Positions 1 through 5,889 of a stretch of DNA of 7,828 nt are shown here, one piece after another (within the stretch, counting starts at the first letter, position 1; every line of letters begins with the position of its first letter). Made by a program: the position numbers and the translations under genes. The DNA is taken from positions 1 through 7,828 of the forward strand of contig PLDE01000214.1 of assembly GCA_003135035.1 (NCBI GenBank). The letters run 5' to 3'. The notes below the pieces were generated by a model. That model ran no database searches. It saw only the letters and a program-made list of their open reading frames with translations, and was not told the DNA's origin. Source of the DNA: Candidatus Dormiibacterota bacterium (lineage in GTDB: Bacteria; Chloroflexota; Dormibacteria; Aeolococcales; Bog-877).

Positions 1-1
1 A

Positions 2-562
2 ACGCCCCTGGCGGGTACCCCGGCGGGAGCGAGCTGGGAGGGCTTTGCCTTCGGCGACACCTACCAGGTCCTGCCCAAGACGACCCCGGCCCAGATGCTG
101 GAGCGCCAGATCGAGGACTTTGAGACCCGGGTCGGCACCCAGGTCAGCAGTGGCGCCGCGGCTGTCGGTCTGTCCCCCTTCCAGGTGGTGGTGCTGGCTT
201 CGATCGTCTCCGCCGAGGCGGCGACGGTCAAAGACCGAGGCCTGGTGGCGGGGGTCTTCTTCAACCGACTCCATGACGACATGCCGCTGGAGAGCGACGT
301 CACCGTCCTCTACGCGCAGTCGTTGGCGGGCAACGACGGCACCAGCGTGAACACCCAGTTCGTCTCGCCCTACAACACCTACCTCAATGCCGGGCTGCCA
401 CCGGGCCCGATTGACAGCCCAGGGATCACCGCGATCGAGGCGGTGCTTCGTCCGACCGCCACTGATTACCTGTACTTTCTGGCGCTGCCCAACGGTAAGG
501 TGGAGTACAGCGTCACGCTCGCCCAGCACGACCAACAGATCGAGGAGGCCGGCCTTGGATGA
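2..562 (+). CDS. mltG: Endolytic murein transglycosylase MltG, C-terminal part (5' end outside window)
   Basis: MltG (YceG family) is an inner-membrane lytic transglycosylase that cuts nascent peptidoglycan strands inside the chain and helps set glycan length. The reading frame is open from base 2, so the N-terminal membrane anchor and LysM-like part lie upstream. Visible in order: EGFAFGDTY, matching the family's EGYLFPDTY; an ASIVSAEA stretch whose Glu (codon 215-217) aligns with the invariant Glu of the ASIVxxE active-site motif; VFFNRL; SPYNTYLNAGLPPGPIDSPG, matching the family's SPYNTY..GLPPGPI..PG; and a C-terminal YLYFLALPNGKVEYSVTL followed by AQHDQQI, matching the usual 'YFv...H.FS.T..EH' end. 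Stop is TGA at 560-562. The product runs to its normal end, so only the 5' side is missing. The next gene starts 40 bases downstream on the same strand and may be co-transcribed. Identification is firm from motifs alone. Confidence 0.95.
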   Translation, partial: TPLAGTPAGASWEGFAFGDTYQVLPKTTPAQMLERQIEDFETRVGTQVSSGAAAVGLSPFQVVVLASIVSAEAATVKDRGLVAGVFFNRLHDDMPLESDVTVLYAQSLAGNDGTSVNTQFVSPYNTYLNAGLPPGPIDSPGITAIEAVLRPTATDYLYFLALPNGKVEYSVTLAQHDQQIEEAGLG

Positions 563-602
563 GCTGGTGGTGGATGACTGAGGGCGGGAGCCCTCGTCCC
601 AA

Positions 603-1268
603 GTGACCCCGGCCGAGGCGTTGGGATGGGGGATCCTGGGCCTGCTCGGGGGTGCTCTGATGGGGCAGCTGTCGCTGTTCTTGGAGAAGCCACTGGGTGA
701 CGAGGACCCTCCCGCTGAGATCGGCAGGGGTCCACTGGAGCTGGTCGCCATGCCGCTCATGGGTTTGGTCGGCTTCGCCGCCTTCGCCCTGCGTCAGGGC
801 CTGGGCCCGGGCCTGCTCGTCCATAGCCTTTGGATCTTGGTGCTGGTGCAGATCTTCGCCTTCGACCTCAAGCACCGGCTGGTTCTGGACGTGATCACCT
901 TGCCCTCGCTGGCCCTGGCCCTGGTGCTGGCCAATCTCAGCCCTGATCTCTCCATCGTCCGAGCGCTCTTTGGGATTCTGGTGGGGGGAGGCCTGATGCT
1001 CCCCTTTGCCGTGGTCAGCGAGATCTTCCACGACGGCCAGGGCTTCGGCTGGGGCGATGTCAAGTTGGCCATGGTGATCGGAGCGATCACCGGCATGAGC
1101 CTCAACTACGGGCAGCTCTACGCCCTCTGGGCTCTGATCGCCGGGACGATCGTCGGAGGGGTGGTCACGATTCTGCTCTTGGTGAGCCGCCGGGTTGGCT
1201 TCCGGGACGCCCTTCCCTACGGGCCCTATTTGGTCATCGGGGCGGGCCTGATCCTCTACTTCATGTAG
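603..1268 (+). CDS. Prepilin peptidase, A24 family, short form (catalytic domain only)
   Basis: A 221-residue polytopic membrane protein resembling the catalytic domain of type IV prepilin peptidases (PilD/GspO), aspartic proteases that cleave the leader from pilin-like precursors at the cytoplasmic face. The first catalytic Asp is D88 in FDLKHRLVLDVITLP. The second is D152 in the GxGD-type motif FGWGDVKLA. The C-terminal LPYGPYLVIGA matches the family's 'iPFGPfL..Ga'. Hydrophobic stretches suggest six or seven membrane helices. GTG at 603 is the first start codon after an in-frame TGA at 579-581; GGGAG at 586-590 is a distant candidate ribosome-binding site. Full-length enzymes carry an N-terminal methylase domain with paired CxxC motifs; this protein has no such domain and no cysteine pairs, so it may cleave without N-methylating or serve Flp/Tad-like or archaeal-type pilins. 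No pilin gene is in the window. The stop overlaps the convergent HD-domain gene by 8 bases. Confidence 0.88.
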   Translation: MTPAEALGWGILGLLGGALMGQLSLFLEKPLGDEDPPAEIGRGPLELVAMPLMGLVGFAAFALRQGLGPGLLVHSLWILVLVQIFAFDLKHRLVLDVITLPSLALALVLANLSPDLSIVRALFGILVGGGLMLPFAVVSEIFHDGQGFGWGDVKLAMVIGAITGMSLNYGQLYALWALIAGTIVGGVVTILLLVSRRVGFRDALPYGPYLVIGAGLILYFM

Positions 1269-2676
1269 GGGATACGGTCCCCTGGTCGCCCTCGTCGGCG
1301 CGCCGGTCGGCGACCATGTGCTCGAGGGCGGCAATCGGCTCGGCGGCGAGACGCCTGCCCTGCACTTTCTTGAGCTCGAAGTAGGCTTCGTCAGCGTCCA
1401 TGCCCCGCCGATAGGGTCGGTGGGCGGTCAGGGCTTCGTAGACATCGGCCACCGCCAGGATGTCGGCGCCGTGGGGCAACTCCGGCCCGCGCAGTCTGCG
1501 GTGGTAGCCGCTCCCGTCCAGTCGCTCGTGGTGGGAGGCGGCCATCTCGGCGACATCGTCGAGAGGCCAGAGCGGCGCGAGGATTTCATGGGTGATCGAG
1601 GTGTGCCTCTGCATCTCTTCCATCTCCTCGGGGAGCAGCGGCCCGGCCTTGTCCAGGATGGCGTTGCTGATGGCCAGCTTGCCCAGGTCGTGGAGGAGTC
1701 CGGCCAGCCCGACCCGATCCTGCTCGATCGGGTTGAAGTTCATCGTCTCGGCCATCAGCCGGGCGAGGGCCGCCGTCCGGGTCGAGTGGTTGGTGGTCCA
1801 GGGCGACTTGGCGTCGACCGCGGCCGCGAAGACCTCGCCAATCCGGATCATGTCGTCCATGTTGGTCGAGGGGATCACCCGGGGCTCGGGGTCAAGGTAG
1901 CCGACGTGCTCGGGATGGGTGACTTCGCCCATCTGGCGCCAGAGCTTGGAGTTGCCGGCGTGGGCCAGGACCAGGTCGACCAGCACCGGGTCGAACCACT
2001 TCCCCCGGCGCTGGCGCAGGACGGTCTCGGCCGCCCGACCGCCGCCGCGACGCCAGAAGATCTCCACCGTCTGGGTGAGCAGGGCGATCCGGGAGAGGAG
2101 TGGGATCTCGTCGCCCCTCAGCCCCCTCGGTCGGCCGGAGCCGTTCCAGTGCTCGTCCAGGCTGAGCACAGCGGCGGCGGCCGGCTCGGCCCAGCCCAGC
2201 TGGCGCACCATCTCCGCCCCTCTGGTGCAGCGCACCTCGACCAGTTCGTTGGCCAGTCCGGCGCCCCGGCTGCCGACCGACACCAGCTGGGCCATCCTCC
2301 GGGTGATCGGTGCCGAGGGAGCCGTCTGGCGGATGGCGAAGATCATCGAGCGCCACTGACTGCTCCAGTCGGTGATCTTGAGCTCGGCCTTGGTGACCAG
2401 GTCGTCGGCCTGGAACCAGTGGGTGACGCTGTAGGCGTTGGCCGAGCAGCCGGCATCCTTGAGCAGGAGCGCGTAGAAGAGGTCCTGCCGTTCCGCCGGC
2501 CGCAGGTCGAGCCACCTGGCCATCTGCATGCCCAACCAGCAGGATCTGATGGCGTGGCCCATGGGCTCGCCCTCAGCCAGGTCCAGGGCGCGGGACAAGG
2601 CGGCGATCACCACCGAACTGCCCAACTCACCAGAGGCGGCCCGCTCCCGGACGGGCGCCACGAGCTTGGTCGACAT
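1261..2676 (-). CDS. Tandem HD protein with C-terminal HD-GYP-type phosphodiesterase domain
   Basis: A 471-residue soluble-looking protein with two HD-type modules. Module 1 (about residues 38-240) is degenerate: the HD pair position reads KD (K73, D74), but H41 and DEHWNGSGRPRGLRG at 174-188 keep the HD-GYP-like fold signature. Module 2 (about 275-455) looks active: H297, LLHDLGK with H329/D330/K333, a later H364 region, SHHERLDGSGYHRRLRG around 381-397, and VADVYEALTAHRPYRRG at 409-425. By family knowledge HD-GYP enzymes hydrolyse cyclic di-GMP to pGpG or GMP; the GYP tripeptide is GYH here. No signal peptide, membrane helix, receiver or helix-turn-helix domain is evident. ATG at 2676-2674 is preferred because GGTGA lies five bases upstream; an in-frame GTG at 2685 is an alternative. 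An extended frame reaching 3123 would run through efp and is rejected. The gene is alone on the minus strand among plus-strand genes, which suggests insertion or independent control. The family is confident; substrate is inferred. Confidence 0.88.
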   Translation of the reverse strand: MSTKLVAPVRERAASGELGSSVVIAALSRALDLAEGEPMGHAIRSCWLGMQMARWLDLRPAERQDLFYALLLKDAGCSANAYSVTHWFQADDLVTKAELKITDWSSQWRSMIFAIRQTAPSAPITRRMAQLVSVGSRGAGLANELVEVRCTRGAEMVRQLGWAEPAAAAVLSLDEHWNGSGRPRGLRGDEIPLLSRIALLTQTVEIFWRRGGGRAAETVLRQRRGKWFDPVLVDLVLAHAGNSKLWRQMGEVTHPEHVGYLDPEPRVIPSTNMDDMIRIGEVFAAAVDAKSPWTTNHSTRTAALARLMAETMNFNPIEQDRVGLAGLLHDLGKLAISNAILDKAGPLLPEEMEEMQRHTSITHEILAPLWPLDDVAEMAASHHERLDGSGYHRRLRGPELPHGADILAVADVYEALTAHRPYRRGMDADEAYFELKKVQGRRLAAEPIAALEHMVADRRADEGDQGTVSPT

Positions 2677-2681
2677 GGGCG

Positions 2682-2686
2682 TCACC
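2682..2686 (-). promoter_or_regulatory. Ribosome-binding site of the HD-GYP gene
   Basis: On the minus strand the sequence reads GGTGA, then five bases, then ATG at 2676. This complements the 16S anti-Shine-Dalgarno end and supports the ATG over the GTG at 2685, which would overlap this site. Confidence 0.55.
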
Positions 2687-2818
2687 GTAGATCGTGCTGA
2701 TCGGAACGCCAGTCGCGGTTCGGCAGCAACTTCTGACGGCGGGGTCGCGGGTGGTCCGGGGCCTGGCCGGGATAGCTGCTGCGGATGACCGGCACGGTCC
2801 CGGTGGTGAGGGGAGAGT

Positions 2819-2835
2819 GCCGTCGGATCGACGGC
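2819..2835. repeat. Perfect 7-bp inverted repeat, candidate operator
   Basis: GCCGTCG, the three bases GAT, then CGACGGC: a perfect 7-bp dyad with a 3-base spacer. It lies between the divergent HD-GYP and efp starts, immediately upstream of a TTGCCC hexamer at 2836-2841. It could be a repressor site or a small RNA hairpin. In GC-rich DNA such dyads also arise by chance, so function is inferred only from position. Confidence 0.4.
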
Positions 2836-2861
2836 TTGCCCGGGTGTTCCAAGCCCAAAGC

Positions 2862-2870
2862 TGGCATCAT
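2862..2870 (+). promoter_or_regulatory. Possible extended -10 element of the efp operon promoter
   Basis: TGG followed by CATCAT resembles an extended -10 (TGn plus a hexamer matching TATAAT at 4 of 6 positions). The nearest -35-like hexamer, TTGCCC at 2836-2841, is 23 bases away, longer than the usual 16-19, so the assignment rests on the extended -10 alone. A start near 2876 would give a leader of about 53 bases. Confidence 0.25.
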
Positions 2871-2917
2871 CAATCCGGCCTTGGCCAAGCCGGTGCGGCT
2901 GAGGACGACGTCTAAAC

Positions 2918-2922
2918 AGGAG
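2918..2922 (+). promoter_or_regulatory. Ribosome-binding site of efp
   Basis: AGGAG lies seven bases before the ATG at 2930. It is the clearest Shine-Dalgarno site in the window, fitting a highly translated factor, and it fixes the efp start. Confidence 0.75.
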
Positions 2923-2929
2923 CTCTTCG

Positions 2930-3490
2930 ATGATCAACGCTGGCGAACTCCGCTCGGGGACCACAGTTGAGCGCAACGGGCAGCTCTGGGAGGTCCTCTC
3001 TTTCGAGCACGTCAAGCTCGGGCGCGGCACCGCCGTGGTCCGCACCCGACTGCGCAACATCACCACCGGAGCGGTCACCGAGGAGACCTTCCGTCCCGAG
3101 GAGCGCTTCCCCAGGGCCCGCATCGAGAAGGTCGATGTCCAGTTCCTCTACCGGGATGGCCAGCACTACGTGGTGATGGACACCCAGAGCTACGACCAGT
3201 ACCCCGTCGATGAGGCCCACTTCACCGAGGCCGCCCGCTACATCAAGGAGTCCGACCACCTCTTCGTGCTTCAGTACGACGGCAAGGTGATCGGCGTCGA
3301 GCTGCCCATCACCGTCGAGTTGGAGGTCGCCCAGACCGACCCCGGATTCAAGGGTGACACCGCGACCGGGGGCAGCAAGCCGGCCACTCTGGACACCGGG
3401 CTGGTGGTCGACGTCCCCCTCTTCGTGGAGACCGGGGACCGACTCAAGGTCGACACCAGGACGGGCAAGTACCTGGAGCGGGTGCAGTGA
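2930..3490 (+). CDS. efp: Translation elongation factor P
   Basis: EF-P binds between the ribosomal P and E sites and relieves stalling at consecutive prolines. The 186-residue product has the normal length and three-domain layout: a KOW-like domain I (about 1-60), an OB domain II (about 65-127) and an OB domain III (about 129-186). The family signature near the C-terminus is intact: TDPGFKGDTATGGSKPATL (136-154), then TGLVVDVPLFVETGD and KVDTRTGKYL. The loop that reaches toward the P-site tRNA reads HVKLGRGTAVV, placing Arg32 where E. coli has the beta-lysylated Lys34. Arg at this position is known in rhamnosylated EF-P (Pseudomonas type) and in Thermus-like proteins that keep KLGRG. ATG at 2930 is set by AGGAG seven bases upstream. 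The next gene starts within the stop codon (GTGA overlap), so efp heads the operon. Confidence 0.98.
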   Translation: MINAGELRSGTTVERNGQLWEVLSFEHVKLGRGTAVVRTRLRNITTGAVTEETFRPEERFPRARIEKVDVQFLYRDGQHYVVMDTQSYDQYPVDEAHFTEAARYIKESDHLFVLQYDGKVIGVELPITVELEVAQTDPGFKGDTATGGSKPATLDTGLVVDVPLFVETGDRLKVDTRTGKYLERVQ

Positions 3491-3855
3491 GCACCTCCTT
3501 GCTCAACCAGCCGGGGGAGCAACCTCCGGGCCGGGTCCGGGTCGCCAGCGAGGTGGTGGCATCGATCGCCGCTTTGGCTGCGCTCGACGTGGCCGGCATC
3601 GCCGCCATGCGGGAGCCCACCGGGGTCAACGTGTCGCTACCCCTACACCGCCAGCATGGTCACCGGGGGGTGCAGCTGCAGATGGTTGGGGACACCGGGA
3701 TCAAGCTCGATCTCTATGTGGCGATCACCCCCCAGGCGGCGGTTGCCCAGGTCGCCGAGGAGCTTCAGCGCAAGCTCTCCCACGCCGTCCACAGCATGCT
3801 CGGACTCGACGCCATGGAGATCAACCTACACATTGCCGAAATCGAGGGGGACTGA
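3487..3855 (+). CDS. Asp23/Gls24 family envelope stress response protein
   Basis: A 122-residue Asp23/Gls24 (DUF322) protein. The family was first seen as alkaline-shock proteins in Gram-positive bacteria; Staphylococcus Asp23 is membrane-associated through a partner, and its exact activity is unresolved. Features: GRVRVASEVVASIAALAALD (15-34), matching the family's 'v.Is.eVv..IA..Aa.evpGV'; a variable loop (45-62); GIKLDLYVAI (71-80); a helix AAVAQVAEELQRKLSHAV (84-101); and LGLDAMEINLHIAEIEG (105-121), equivalent to the usual 'tGl.v.evnVhv' end. No signal peptide or membrane helix. GTG at 3487 overlaps the efp stop by four bases and has GGAG eight bases upstream, so translation is coupled to efp. 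Placement between efp and nusB is common in Firmicutes-like genomes. Confidence 0.93.
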   Translation: MSTSLLNQPGEQPPGRVRVASEVVASIAALAALDVAGIAAMREPTGVNVSLPLHRQHGHRGVQLQMVGDTGIKLDLYVAITPQAAVAQVAEELQRKLSHAVHSMLGLDAMEINLHIAEIEGD

Positions 3856-3859
3856 GTCG

Positions 3860-4303
3860 GTGGCGGCGCGCCACCGAGCTCGGGAACTGGCGGTTCAGGT
3901 TCTCTTCCAGCTCGAGTTGCAGCCGGGGAATTGGCGCGAGCCGTTGCAGTACCACCTTGACCAGGAGCCGCAGAGTCCGTCTAATCGGCGCTTTGCCGAG
4001 GAGTTGGTGGAGGGGGCAGTCAGTCACGCCGTCGAGATCGACTCCCTGATCGCGGCCTGCTCGACCAACTGGGCCATGGACCAGATGGGCGCCCTGGAGC
4101 GGGCCGTCCTCCGGGTCGCTGCCGAAGAGCTCTGCTGGCGCCCGCTGACGCCGGTCGGGGTGGTCATCGATGAGGCGGTCCAGATCGCCAAGCAGATGGC
4201 CGGCGAGGAGGCCGGAAAGTTCGTCAACGGAGTGCTCGGCAACATGGCCCGCAGCCGGCGGCCGGGATTGGAGCAAGTGGGTGCGCGTTCTTCAGGTCGG
4301 TGA
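3860..4303 (+). CDS. nusB: Transcription antitermination factor NusB
   Basis: NusB pairs with NusE (ribosomal protein S10) on the boxA RNA element to keep RNA polymerase from terminating in rRNA operons. The 147-residue product is all-helical with the conserved blocks: RHRARELAVQVLFQLEL (4-20); NWAMDQMGALERAVLRVAAE (70-89), the family's 'W...rm..ierailRlA'; and VVIDEAVQIAKQM (101-113) followed by GKFVNGVLGNM (119-129). The usual 'INEAV' reads IDEAV, a mild change. GTG at 3860 is chosen because GAGGGGG (3844-3850) precedes it at good spacing and the family N-terminus RxxARExA follows at once. An upstream ATG in the same frame would run through the Asp23 gene and is not used. The last 23 bases overlap xseA, so the two are likely translationally coupled. 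Confidence 0.96.
   Translation: MAARHRARELAVQVLFQLELQPGNWREPLQYHLDQEPQSPSNRRFAEELVEGAVSHAVEIDSLIAACSTNWAMDQMGALERAVLRVAAEELCWRPLTPVGVVIDEAVQIAKQMAGEEAGKFVNGVLGNMARSRRPGLEQVGARSSGR
4270..4273 (+). promoter_or_regulatory. Ribosome-binding site deciding the xseA start
   Basis: GGAG inside the end of nusB lies seven bases before GTG 4281. It supports a start there rather than at an in-frame ATG at 4170 inside nusB. Confidence 0.55.
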
Positions 4304-5591
4304 ACTCGCCTCTCTGATCCGAGCGACGCTCGCCTCCGAGCCGCAGCTCCAGGACACCTACGTGGAGGCGGAGCTGGGGGACTGTCACCTGTCCGCCGCC
4401 GGGCACTGGTACTTCACCCTCAAGGACTGCAGCCCGGGCGGCAGCGACCGCTCGGTGCTCAAGGCCGCCCTCTTCCGCAAGGAGGCGCGGGGACTTCAGT
4501 TCGAGCCTCGGACCGGGATGCGGGTCCTTGCCCACGGCGCGGTCTCCGTCTACGCGGCGGGCGGCTCCCTGCAGGTCTACCTCGACCGCCGCGAGCCCCA
4601 GGGGGTGGGTGCGCTCGCGCTGGCCTTCCAGCAACTGGTCGCTCGCCTCGAGGCGGAGGGTCTCTTCGCGGCGGAGCGCAAGCGAGCCTTGCCCTTCCTG
4701 TCCCGGCGCCTGGCGGTGGTGACCTCGCTGCACGGGGCCGCCCTGCGCGACGTCGTCCACGTGGTTCGGCGCCGCTGCCCGATCACGGAGATCGTGGTGG
4801 TGCCCACTCTGGTCCAGGGCGAGGGGGCGGTGCGTTCGCTCCTGGGCGCGCTCAAGTTGGCCGGTCGGGCCGATGTCGATGTAGTCCTGCTGGTGCGGGG
4901 AGGCGGTTCCCTGGAGGATCTCCAGGCGTTCAACTCGGAGGACGTCGCCCGGGCGATCATCGCCTGCCCGCTTCCGGTCGTGGTCGGAGTGGGGCACGAG
5001 ACCGATTCGTCGGTGGCCGATTTCGTCGCCGACCGGAGGGCGCCGACGCCCTCCGTCGCGGCCCAGCTGGCGGTTCCCGACCTGGCCGGCCTCAAGCTCG
5101 ACCTCGCCCGACGCTCGCTCGCACTTCGTCGTGGCGCCGAGAGCTGGGTCTCGAACCAGCACCGGGAGCTGGAGACGCTCGGCCGGCGGCTCGCTCGTCT
5201 GGCTCCGGCCACCCGCCTGGCCAGCGGTCGAATCGATCTCGATCTCCGCCAGCAGAGGCTGGCCGCCGCCGCCCGCCGCCTCCTGGCGCGCGAGGTGGGC
5301 GGGCTCAGCTCCCGAGCGGGTCTTCTCCAGGCGCGAGGCCCGGAGCGGCGGCTGCTGCACGCCCGTGAGGAGTTCAGAGGCCGGGTTGGTAGGCTGGAGG
5401 CCCTCAGCCCGCTGGCGGTCCTGGGCCGGGGCTACTCGATCACCTTCGACGAGTCCGGGACTGGGGTCCTACGTGACGCGGAGCTAGTTGAGTTGGGCAC
5501 TGCCATCGTCACCCGCCTCTCCCGGGGTCGGCTGGTGAGCCGGGTCAGCGAGGTGAACCCAGAGTTGGATGGAGGAGTGGATGGAGCCTGA
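4281..5591 (+). CDS. xseA: Exodeoxyribonuclease VII large subunit
   Basis: XseA is the catalytic subunit of exonuclease VII, which with several XseB copies degrades single-stranded DNA from both ends to oligonucleotides without needing a metal. The 436-residue product has normal size. Order: an N-terminal OB fold (about 3-102; LQVGELASLIRATLASEP, GHWYFTLKD); a catalytic region with AVVTSLHGAALRDVV (145-159), LLVRGGGSLEDLQAFNSED (203-221) and VGVGHETDSSVADFVADRRA (235-254) followed by PTPSVAA; a long Arg/Leu-rich coiled coil (about 265-375) where XseB binds; and the C-terminal PLAVLGRGYSITFD (377-390). The usual SPTG in the first motif reads SLHG. GTG 4281 has GGAG upstream and gives the expected start; it overlaps nusB by 23 bases. 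xseB begins inside its 3' end, suiting balanced production of both subunits. Confidence 0.97.
   Translation: MRVLQVGELASLIRATLASEPQLQDTYVEAELGDCHLSAAGHWYFTLKDCSPGGSDRSVLKAALFRKEARGLQFEPRTGMRVLAHGAVSVYAAGGSLQVYLDRREPQGVGALALAFQQLVARLEAEGLFAAERKRALPFLSRRLAVVTSLHGAALRDVVHVVRRRCPITEIVVVPTLVQGEGAVRSLLGALKLAGRADVDVVLLVRGGGSLEDLQAFNSEDVARAIIACPLPVVVGVGHETDSSVADFVADRRAPTPSVAAQLAVPDLAGLKLDLARRSLALRRGAESWVSNQHRELETLGRRLARLAPATRLASGRIDLDLRQQRLAAAARRLLAREVGGLSSRAGLLQARGPERRLLHAREEFRGRVGRLEALSPLAVLGRGYSITFDESGTGVLRDAELVELGTAIVTRLSRGRLVSRVSEVNPELDGGVDGA
5571..5577 (+). promoter_or_regulatory. Ribosome-binding site deciding the xseB start
   Basis: GGAGGAG within the xseA 3' end ends three bases (core GGAGG five bases) before ATG 5581. 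The alternative in-frame ATG at 5569 has no comparable site, so 5581 is preferred. Confidence 0.55.
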
Positions 5592-5880
5592 GTCGGAGCT
5601 AGCGGAGGTGACGCCCACGGCCGAGCCCGAGGCCCTGGATTACGAGGCAGCTCTGGCCGAACTCGACTCTGTCCTGGCCCGTCTTGAGGACGGCCAGGTG
5701 GCTCTGGAGGAGGCCATGCGCCTCTACGAGCGCGGTGTCCGCCTGGTCCGCCGTTGCTCGGGTCTACTGGATGGAGCCGAGCGAAGGGTCACCGAGCTCA
5801 CTGCCGGGGCTGACGGACTGCCTCGGGAGCAGCCTCTGCTCCTCGAACTGGACGACGAGCCCGGCGACGAAGACGGTTGA
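5581..5880 (+). CDS. xseB: Exodeoxyribonuclease VII small subunit
   Basis: XseB is the small helical subunit that wraps the XseA coiled coil and is needed for active exonuclease VII. The 99-residue product contains the whole family core: DYEAALAELDSVLARLEDGQ, then VALEEAMRLYERGVRLVRRC, then SGLLDGAERRVTEL, matching 'fE.al.eLE.iv..LE.G...Lee.l.lyerG..L.r.C...L..aE..v..l'. Acidic tails flank it: a Glu-rich N-terminus (EPESELAEVTPTAEPEALD) and a C-terminal LELDDEPGDEDG. ATG at 5581 is chosen from its ribosome-binding site; ATG 5569 would add four residues. The gene overlaps xseA by 11 bases and ends 9 bases before the next gene, so all are probably on one transcript. Confidence 0.95.
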   Translation: MEPESELAEVTPTAEPEALDYEAALAELDSVLARLEDGQVALEEAMRLYERGVRLVRRCSGLLDGAERRVTELTAGADGLPREQPLLLELDDEPGDEDG

Positions 5881-5889
5881 CCTAATGGC

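Larger units (their letters stand above)
2677..2929. promoter_or_regulatory. Divergent intergenic region between the HD-GYP gene and efp
   Basis: The only gap over 200 bases in the window, separating two divergently transcribed genes, so it should hold promoters for both. No convincing gene is seen: frames open here on both strands lack family motifs and ribosome-binding sites. It contains a perfect inverted repeat (2819-2835), a weak extended -10-like element (2862-2870) and the efp ribosome-binding site (2918-2922). For the minus-strand gene, TTGCTG (plus 2721-2726) could act as a -35, but no good -10 follows. No riboswitch or terminator is recognised. Confidence 0.6.

Noticed and set aside
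513..1334. 273-codon minus-strand frame opposite the prepilin peptidase
   Set aside because: Very hydrophilic Gln/His/Asp-rich shadow of a membrane protein gene; no family motif or ribosome-binding site.
1318..2700. 460-codon plus-strand open frame opposite the HD-GYP gene
   Set aside because: Composition is Gly/Val/His/Gln-rich with no motif, whereas the minus strand encodes two HD-type modules with catalytic residues.
2694..2915. Small plus-strand frame of 73 codons in the divergent intergenic region
   Set aside because: No ribosome-binding site, no recognisable motif, and it overlaps the likely regulatory elements and the efp ribosome-binding site.
2677..3123. N-terminal extension of the HD-GYP frame to an ATG at 3123
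   Set aside because: It would run antisense through the first 194 bases of efp and the divergent promoter region, and the added residues show no domain; ATG 2676 has a good ribosome-binding site.
4224..5360. 378-codon open frame antisense to xseA
   Set aside because: It lies opposite a gene with full family motifs, has low-complexity Arg/Gly/Gln/Glu-rich composition and no recognisable domain; such frames are expected opposite genes in GC-rich DNA.
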